The notes under the pieces were generated by a model. That model saw only the letters and a program-made list of their open reading frames with translations, made no database searches and was not told the DNA's origin. A program made the position numbers and the translations under genes. A DNA stretch of 64,000 nt from Asterella californica (lineage: Eukaryota; Streptophyta; Marchantiopsida; Marchantiales; Aytoniaceae): the NCBI GenBank assembly GCA_036924285.1, contig JAYKYS010000010.1, positions 16,777,001-16,841,000 of the forward strand, given 5' to 3'. This document shows, piece after piece, positions 56,348-64,000 of this stretch; the first letter of the stretch is position 1; every line of letters starts with the position of its first letter.

Positions 56348-56613
56348 TGTTGGAAATGGACTGCTAGTAGAATAGGCTAAGGCAAAACTCTAAGTCACGC
56401 CATAAAGACAGTATGAGAGTGTGAGAGAGCTCCTCAAGAGAATGTGGGCAGAACCAAATAAATGATTACTCAATAATGTACAATGGCCTTGGGCCTGGAT
56501 AATATACCTTGGGTCTTGGCCTTGGTGACGGTGACCTTACGAAAGATCACCATCTAATAGCCTGAACTGGTTATTGTATAAAGGAGTATTCAGACCTGTA
56601 CAGTATTCTAACA
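56348..56613 (-). repeat. Element D 5' LTR
   Basis: 266 bp, reverse complement of 39584-39843 with small differences. The outer flank is CATTC (56614-56618). Confidence 0.9.
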
Positions 56614-59247
56614 CATTCGTCCTCACCTTCCAGTTTCAGACAGGAAGGATTGAATTAGATTATCAACACAAGAGACTTTGTAAGGCTGACTCTAGCAAGA
56701 GTTGGAAAGCAAGGTGCAGGGGCTTTGGGCACTTGAAGGGACTGAATCGTACAAACAGGTCCGATGATACCGCTTTCTTATGTCGCTGATTAGGTTTGTT
56801 TCATGAGACCATGATCTTTTACAAACAGCTAACAGATCATGCACACTATCTTCGTCCCCTTCTTCACCGTAAGTATACACCTGCCTCTCATTCTTCCTGC
56901 TGCCTGCTTGAAACTTGAGTTTCAACCTCTAAGCTAGGTACTGAAGCATGGAGAAGTGTACTCGCTACTAACACACATTAGACAGTATCAAGTCCAGCGG
57001 AGATCTGACATCATGAAAGTTTCTTGAGATGTGAATAAATCTTTCGCAGGCTAAAAGCCAGTACATAAAGAAGCACGATTACCTCAATACACCGCGCACG
57101 CTAGAAGTGCTGCGGCAGGCAAGTAGCTCTAACGTAAACTGGGAATGGAAAAGTCCGAAACTAACACTCCCGGGTAAACTCCCGTGAAGGAGAAAGATGA
57201 TTTTTGTTATCCCTCCATCTCCGCATTATGTCGGAAAGCCCGAGAATTGCCTCTTTCAGCGTCATCCACTTCGAGTTCCGACAAGTTCCAGATCTTCTCG
57301 ATAGGTTCGCTGCTCTCAAGTCTTGGCTTGTTTAACTCGCCAGTCCTGCACGCAAGTGATGTTGAACACGTTCTTCTCCGCTGGAAGGTGATGTTAGCGA
57401 TAACCAACTTCTCAGAAAAAGCTAGCCATCCTGTTTAGAGCATTAAACTGCCCCGACTGATAAGTAAAGGTGTTAGCATATATGCGAGGAGTGTTGTATC
57501 ACCCTAATCTTGAGGAACAGAAAAGCTTGTGCGACTGTCTTCTTGCTGTTGGCTTTCATACTCTGTTGTTGAACTGCTGCTTGCGTCTGATTCTTGATCC
57601 CTCTTGTCTGTACTGACATCAGTTTCTATAGAGTACAACGAAAGTTCATCACTCAGTCTGGAATGAAGGAGGGGGAATATTCCGTAGCTTTTCGACTCCA
57701 TGCTTTTCCATGACCGGACGATGCTAGAAACAAGGATGGGTTTAGAACAAAACAAAGGAGAAGCGACAACTACAGCCGGCATTTTGTACATCTCCCTCTC
57801 TCCACACCAAAGTGGACTCCCAAGAGCTATGGAAGCTAAAGGGAACTGCCTATAATTTTAGACTAAACTGGACAGAACGAGTTAAGCGAATCAGCCCTTG
57901 GTATACTGTACAGTCTTGATTATCCATACTTTGACTGTTAATTAGCGTGTCTAGCTGCAGAAGGTGGAAGTAGTCCTTCAGTAAGACATGAATAAATTCG
58001 CATCTCGGAAAGTTGGATCAAGGAGCTGAAGAGATTCAAGTTTCGATTGAGGGAGGCATTGCTTATGGATTTGGAACACGCAATCTAACTGCTCCTTGAG
58101 GTATCTCACACTTTCCGCAACAAGGCTTCATACCGCTTCAGCACCAACCTTCCTTGCTGTTCTGGACAAAGAGACCTCGTTTTACTGCTGGTGAAGCTCC
58201 TTGTCGCTGCTCGTACATACCGACATACGCAAGCTAATCCCGTGCACATCTGTTTACTTTATAATTTGCCTTAGAGTCAACTGATTACCCCCTCCTACAA
58301 CCGAAGCCATGATCCTTTGGGAACGGATGAGAGATTTTGTTAGCTTTTTCGGCTATTTCTGTAGAGCGAAACTAGAACTTTGGACCGAATGGATTCACTG
58401 TAAGCAATCTATAGGGTCTCGTCAGGAGACGAGACGTACTCTGTCATTTTAGTTGCAACTGTAAGGTGCCCATTTGATTTCAATCGTTGGGGCATTTTGA
58501 TAGATCATGTCAGCTCAACTCAGTATTCTCTAGCTCGTATGCTAATCTTCCGGCACAACGAGGAGAGTGCAAATACTTGCTTGCTTGATCGTTCAGCGAA
58601 GGTCGGTTTTTTACTGACTCAGCCAACTTGTGGAAAATGTGATTATCTTGCTTTTCTCCCCACCTCTTTCCCCACCTTGGTATTCTTACTGTTCTTTACA
58701 TCTATCCTAAAGTCCATGACAGCATATATCTCACGTAATCCCCGCGTCTGTTAGGTGACTTGAGATATTCTCACATCATGTAAGCTAGTAGCATCCACAA
58801 CACACCTGAAGGGCCATTTAAGGCAACCTTTCTGATCGATTCATGTTGAAGAAAACCAACATGACAAGACGATCAATTACGATTACATCTAGTAACAGAC
58901 ATCGATTACGATAATTGTCGAGAGTAATTTACAATCATGGACAGTAGTCACATCTTTCTGCTGTGTATCCCAAAAGCATCCACTGTTAACCAAGTTTCGG
59001 TAAACTTGGTAATGGTAATGGACTTTCATGAATACCCCATTCTTGTAATGTACGTTTTGATGTTGTAAACCGAAACTTGACATGTAACCATAATCATTCG
59101 TTTCCGTAAATGGTCCATCGATGTTGATCAGATCGTTGGTAGTGTTCGTGTGAGAAAAAAATCACACGGAAGAAACTGTAAGCTGTTCTCTTCAGGTCTT
59201 TGATCACATCATAATTTACGTTGGTAGATAAAATTCACTTTTTCCTC

Positions 59248-59408
59248 TTCCTCCTTTTTTCCTGACTTGGCTTGTTGGAACAGAAGCAAGCTTCAATTCC
59301 TCCTTTTTTCCTGACTTGGCTTGACTTTGTTGAAACAGAAGAAAGCGTCAATTCCTCCTTTTTTTCCTGACTTGGCTTGACTTTGTTGGAACAGAAGAAA
59401 GCGTCAAT
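59248..59408. repeat. Three ~55 bp tandem repeats
   Basis: Units begin TTCCTCCTTTTTTCCTGACT at 59248, 59297 and 59352. The first is shorter (lacks GACTT). Confidence 0.9.
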
Positions 59409-59547
59409 CGATTAGACCTCTCAAGTAACCCTCCTCATCGAATGGAATCAACATCCGGATAGAATATTTGAGATGAAACTCTTGAAGCACTTGTAAGTTA
59501 CTCTATATTTATTAAAAGTCATTCATTTGTTCTTAATAACGTAACTT

Positions 59548-59640
59548 AAACAATATTAATGCTAACAGCATTCGATACACAAATGTGAAAAAAAAATAAA
59601 CAATATTAGTGTTAACAACATTCGATACACAAATGTGAAA
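59548..59640. repeat. Tandem duplication, ~50 bp
   Basis: AAACAATATTAATGCTAACA… (59548) is repeated with few changes from 59598; both end ACAAATGTGAAAA. Confidence 0.85.
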
Positions 59641-59829
59641 AGAATTGTAACTTTCCATGCTCGTCTCAGTGCATTCCTAAATTACATTCGAAATCTTTTT
59701 CAAGTCTTCTCGAATGTAATTTCAATTATAAACAAATTATAAACGAAAAAGAGTATAAACGATAAACACAAAAAGATTATTTAGTTCTAAGAATGAAACA
59801 CAGTTTAATATCTACAGCATTCTGAAATA

Positions 59830-60010
59830 GACCTCTTCAGCACGATCGTTCTTGCAAAAACGATACTGAAGTGAGTTGCTTATGTGACAAATAAAATTTC
59901 ACTCTGGCTAACTAAGAAAGAATCGACCTCTTCAGTATGATTGTTCTTGCAGAAACGATACTGACGCGAGTTGCTCATGTGACAAATAAACTTCACTCTG
60001 GCTAACTAAG
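59830..60010. repeat. Tandem duplication, ~95 bp
   Basis: GACCTCTTCAGCACGATCG… (59830-59920) is repeated as GACCTCTTCAGTATGATTG… (59925-60010). Each copy also carries a short inverted CGATCGTTCTTGC/AAACGATACTG structure. Confidence 0.85.
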
Positions 60011-61037
60011 AACTGCATCTTGACCTCACCTGAGGCAAAGTAGAGTACAACAGAAAAGTTACCTACTGTTCGTGACCGCTTGTCAAGGGAACTCAAAGCT
60101 ACCTAATGCTCGGATACCCAACAAGTTCCTTTTTTCTTCCCTTCCTTTTCCCTCCCGCAGGCAAGATATCAACTGGAAAAACGGAAAAGGGCTCCGCAAA
60201 CATTTGACACGTCCATACAAATATCCAATATATATCGAATTCAGGCTCTTGTGAAGAAGGCATGAAAACAGCAGAGTTCCATAGCTTGTATGCAAATTTA
60301 CACTTCAATAGGCTCTCGCCCCACCTTCCAAATATCAGCGACGGGTGCCAAGTAAGACGTCGAGAAACAGTCTTGTAACAATAAAACCGAATGCCCATCA
60401 GAATAGAGCAGTTTTGCTGTTGATCTTCAGGACAAGATATGCCCCAAACCTCTTCAAGATATGCCGCACGTCCTCATCTGGCCGTGACCGTGGAATTGAG
60501 CAACCGAATACGCTAAAAACCGGGTCTGCAGAACCTGATTACGACTACGACGGAAAGAGTACTCTCTACACTTGCAACTGTGATCCGGCAACTAATTTCT
60601 TGCCAAGACAAACAGGTCAGGTTTGAGCTAGGTCTCAACGATGCCAAGTATAAAAAGTATCAGCTTACAAGCAAAGCGCATAGGCTCCGAAGTTACTTCG
60701 ACTAAATCATCCGCGGGACGTGAGAAAGCAAAATAAAATAACGACACTCAAATGTGTCTGATGAGGAGCTATACAAAGAATGTCGCTCCGTAAAGCCTGC
60801 CCAGCGAACCCTTCTGTTCAGTCACAGAAAGTGGCGATCCTCGAGAAAGAATGCTTACCACATATCTTTGATTGTTATCAAGACTACGGAGAGCCTTGCA
60901 AGACAGTCGAATATTCATGCATATCTTAGACGGCTTTACCTCACAGACTGTGAAGTTGTTCCTCCTGTCATGGATCTGTTGCTGGGCTTGTTCTGCAACA
61001 TCATCGCTTCCGTTTTGCTGGAAGCGACTGGAACATT

Positions 61038-63759
61038 CTACCGGTAAGCAGCATCAACGTTCACCAAAATGGGCTCAAGCCGAAGTTGCTCGGCGAAGCC
61101 TTCGAACAGGGCCTTCGTTAACACCTGAAACTCACCCTTGTCAACTCGCCCACTCTTGTCAGTGTCAATCTCTTTGAACAGCTCATTGTACAGCTCACTG
61201 ATTGCCTCACTCTCCTCAGGGGATGGTAACCCCCATTGCGAACCCTGGCTCTCGAACAATGGACGAATTTCAGTCTTAGTCAGCTTGCCATCCTTGTCGA
61301 CATCCAAATCAGCAAAAAGGTTGTCTGCAACCTCTGCCAACGCTTTTTCATTCTCGAGCATCTGCAAAGACAGCCGTGTCAATTGTCTTACTACCAAAAC
61401 TTGCCCAAAAGATCTTCGATGAAATACTTCCTACAGGATAAACGGGGAGTTACTCTGCTGAGCTTTCTTGTTCCCGAGAAACTATGCTTGGTCAACTTCT
61501 CAGCTCAGCAAAGTCTGTTGTCAGTACTCATCTTGGTGAACTCCTCAGCTGAGCAAAGCTTGCTGTCAGTACTTATCACTCTAACATATCACCATGATAG
61601 CCTCAACAAGTTTGATATAGTTCTACTTCCAACTGATTAATTAGTTCAATCCGACATGTGCTTTAGTATCTGGTCTAAGATGTCGACTACATACGAATCA
61701 AAATCAAGGATTGAAACAAGAGAACTTACCAGAAATTCACAAACGACCAAAGACCACAGACGGAGGCAACAACGTCTTATCGAATACTGAAGAGCCACGT
61801 ACCTTACGGATCTTCGACCCGTTTAGAACCCTCACATCACGAACAATGATAATTGGCTGCGCTGACAGCGAATCGGCAAGATCCTGCAGAACTTCCTGGA
61901 GTAACTCTGCGAATTGGGCTTGTCCTAGTTCGTCAGAACCATTCGCATACTTCTGCAGTATCTTTGTGATTAAATCGTCGGCCTCTGGTTTAGCTGCAAG
62001 CCGCGCAAACGTTAGATGTTGTCATACTACATATCATACAAAAGGAATTCAGGCGAAAAGAGCGGGCCTTATCGAATGAAGATAACAGACCTCATGCTAA
62101 TAAGTGTATGTACATCTCTGCCGAGATTAAGCGTAGAGAGTGTGCATAGAACCTTTCTTATCTACGAAATGATTTAGAAGGTTCAAAGTACATTATGTCC
62201 AATTACCACCACTTCTCAGATTCAAAAAGAAGAAATTCTTGTTTGCATACTTAGGATCATGAGCACTGTTATCCTTAGTAAGTTTCAACAACCTGCTGAC
62301 ACTACCGAGTTACCTGAAGGAGGCGGAACTCCTTGCTCAAGACCTAGTTGCAGCACTGCAGGTCGAAGTTCGGTACGGTTAAGCTTGCCACTATCATCAG
62401 TATCCAGTTCCGTGAACAAGTTTTCTGCCAGCATGGCAAACTCATCCTCATCCCCTAGAAGAACTCTGATGGTCGACCCGTCCAGCACGGACACCACAAT
62501 AGGTTCATCTGATGCACACACAAATCCAAAACTCAGCATTTGAAGGCCGCAAATGTCCACCAGGGACAAAAACTCCTCTCGCTCAGACGTCTCCTTGCAG
62601 ACCTCATAATATGGTAATGAACCAGTCAAGTTCCACAAAAGTAGAATCCTAAAACACCTCTACAAGTATCACAGGCTGGACCTCTACACGCGTACCAGAT
62701 TAATGTAACATTCGCCAATGTCTTTTGAAATGTACTTCAAAAGCTGAGTAAACTTTGGCACGTCATTTGGCTTGTTCACTCGCTGATTGGGATTTAAAAC
62801 TTGTTGCAGTACAAATTTACAAATCTTCTCTAAATCCATAAATGATCTGTTTAATAAATAGTTGGAGATTCTTGAAAACCTTAATACTGTCTCAACGACC
62901 AGCACCAAATGCGTATGTTAAACCCATTTCCGGGACAGCAAATTCGGCCATCATAACATTTACAAATCCAAAGCTTCAAACCAGGACGAAATTTTAATTC
63001 GTTAAAGATTCGAATCATATCTACCCAGAAGTAGAACTCTGACAACATCCTCCACCAATCTCAAGAGGAGAAGGCCAACACACCATTGAATATTTTGCTT
63101 CATCAATATACAGAACCAGAATCTGAGACAAACTACAGATGACAGTCTAGTACATCGTCAGTGAACGAAGCTTGTAGAGCTGGAAGGCTCGCCCAACTGG
63201 ACTGAACAAAAGAAAGAAAACGACAGAAACCACGTACTACAATTGCAGCATAAAAGACTAAAATAGGATCCACAGGGGAGTACTGAGGAGCATGACGCAA
63301 GGGAAGAGAGTTTACGTGTACACCTCGTTGACCTAATATTCTCTTCGGAAATTCTTAAAAGAGATTGATATTTAGCTGTAGGCAACAACATACTGATCCC
63401 CAACTGAAGGCAAGCGATCCCCAGTGTATCTGCAGAAAAATACCTTGTAGTGCATCAGCAATTGCACGCAAACAGTCTGCAAGAGAGGTTGAAAAGGCCT
63501 CTTCGTTCAGATTAGTTCCTTCCGGAAGAGGAACCCCTTTGATAGCCGAGTCAAACACGTGAGCTGAGACCTGTGTTCCCAGCAAAAGCGCGGCAGCCTC
63601 AGAGACGGCTGCAGATTTCACATCTGCAGGTGTGACAAATCCCTTGTTCTCCGTATCAATCTCCTTAAATTTCTTCTGTGCCTTCTCCGCAATGGTAGGT
63701 AACGCAGCATGGATCTGAGAGCCATCTAAAACTCGGACTGATGATGCTTCCTCCTCCAT
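61038..63759 (-). CDS. EF-hand protein made of three repeated modules, four exons
   Basis: Exons 63444-63759, 62314-62508, 61803-61993 and 61038-61361; introns of 935, 320 and 441 bp have GT-AG ends and consistent phases, giving 341 residues. Three modules each start with V-x-V-L-D/N-G-S-x-I (residues 8-16, 111-119, 224-232) and hold a pair of EF hands. Loops DTDDSGKLNRTE (141-152), DVDKDGKLTKTE (254-265) and DTDKSGRVDKGE (300-311) are canonical; DTENKGFVTPAD (35-46) ends in D instead of E, and the second hand of modules 1 and 2 is degenerate. It probably binds about three Ca2+ ions as a soluble sensor or buffer. No signal peptide, membrane segment or kinase domain is visible. Plants have a one- or two-module relative (I recall Arabidopsis At4g38810); the third module may be a lineage duplication. 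The start ATG is the first in the frame. Confidence 0.9.
61460..61585. repeat. Short tandem duplication in intron 3 of EF-hand gene
   Basis: TTGGTCAACTTCTCAGCTCA…TCAGTACTCATC is followed by TTGGTGAACTCCTCAGCTGA…TCAGTACTTATC. It is intronic and not coding. Confidence 0.75.
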
Positions 63760-64000
63760 CCTGTGTAATTTCTCTACTCACTCCTCAATTTCCTCGCACG
63801 CAAACACACACTCCTCAGTATCTACACAAACCGATCCACTCCTTAACAAGTCCCCTCCGATCCCTTCTGCTTCAACTGCCTTTACCAATGCGCAAAGTCT
63901 CCTCACTCCCTCGCCTCTTGGGTTATAAAACTCTTCGGTATCTGCGTCTACTCTCGCCAATTTTCCACCTGCATCACACCTGCCGTCTACAGTCTACATA
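63760..64000 (-). promoter_or_regulatory. Leader and promoter-proximal region of EF-hand gene
   Basis: Upstream of the ATG at 63759 on the minus strand. A 60-codon upstream frame (63778-63960) exists but is not recognised. The window ends here, so the promoter may be incomplete. Confidence 0.4.

Larger units (their letters stand above)
52331..56613 (-). mobile_element. Element D: Ty1/copia retrotransposon, 5' part
   Basis: Minus strand: 5' LTR, primer-binding site, gag, protease, a hairpin-rich insert, integrase and the Pro/Ser-rich linker that precedes reverse transcriptase. It ends abruptly at about 52331. The missing 3' end (RNase H and 3' LTR) is at 38853-39843 on the plus strand; the outer flanks share a 5 bp duplication, CATTC, once re-oriented. 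The reverse-transcriptase core is absent from both parts. Confidence 0.88.
56614..61037. other. No recognised gene; some protein-like frames and repeats
   Basis: Protein-like minus-strand frames at 56692-56925 (YGEEGDEDSVHDLLAVCK after a CAG), 57207-57407 and 57504-57791 (Ser/Gln-rich, ends SRTSFSVPQD) might be exons of an unrecognised gene, but no convincing splice chain or family match was found. 58500-61037 holds AT-rich DNA and the tandem repeats listed separately. It includes the 3' flank of the EF-hand gene. Confidence 0.3.

Noticed and set aside
38853..56613. Two independent copia elements in opposite orientation
   Set aside because: The two parts are complementary (5' part lacks the 3' end and vice versa), the LTRs match, and the outer flanks give a single CATTC duplication when re-oriented.
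1..64000. CRISPR array, rRNA operon or phage
   Set aside because: No regularly spaced repeats with unique spacers, no rRNA-like blocks and no phage genes; introns and LTR elements point to a eukaryote.

Overview
The window looks like nuclear DNA of a streptophyte (plant lineage), probably a seed-free one. The grounds are spliced host genes with GT-AG introns of about 130-940 bp, a plant-type F-box protein of the FBP7 kind, plant-type telo-box motifs (AAACCCTA) upstream of a PNO1 gene, plant Ty3/gypsy and Ty1/copia LTR retrotransposons, and a giant-protein relic resembling the VLIG-like proteins of non-seed plants. The species cannot be named from the sequence alone.

Layout. 1-4948: mostly decayed or non-coding sequence with one possible small minus-strand exon. 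4949-7095: F-box gene in four exons. 7096-16080: AT-rich intergenic DNA with a Ulp1-protease relic, a truncated LTR-element relic and several hairpins. 16083-20915: a long open frame plus a decayed tail, best explained as a VLIG-like gene that has lost its GTPase core. 23223-23891: intronless PNO1 (18S rRNA maturation) on the minus strand. 24750-27045: AT-rich, hairpin-rich spacer. 27046-56613: a nest of at least four LTR retrotransposons. 56614-61037: non-coding, with several tandem duplications. 61038-63759: a four-exon gene for an EF-hand protein built from three repeated modules, minus strand.

The nest is the remarkable part. Element A (Ty3/gypsy) encodes gag, protease, a C5-cytosine DNA methyltransferase of unrearranged DNMT3-like order, reverse transcriptase, RNase H and an integrase ending in a PHD finger. 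The methyltransferase lies in the same reading frame as the following reverse transcriptase, so it appears to be part of Pol. An element that carries both a DNA-methylation writer and a histone-tail-reader fold is the best candidate for the unusual system here. Element B (29420-34556), a deleted derivative with 1.5 kb LTRs, sits in A's gag. Element C (40479-49269, minus), nearly intact with 0.93 kb LTRs and a 4 bp target duplication, sits in A's terminal repeat. Element D is a copia element.

A is split: its 5' half is on the plus strand up to 38852 and its 3' half is on the minus strand from 52330 downwards. D is split reciprocally (3' end on plus at 38853-39843, 5' part on minus at 52331-56613), and the outer flanks of D's two LTRs carry the same 5 bp target duplication, CATTC, once one side is inverted. 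One inversion of about 13.5 kb between 38853 and 52330, with loss of D's reverse-transcriptase core, explains all of this; an assembly misjoin is the alternative.
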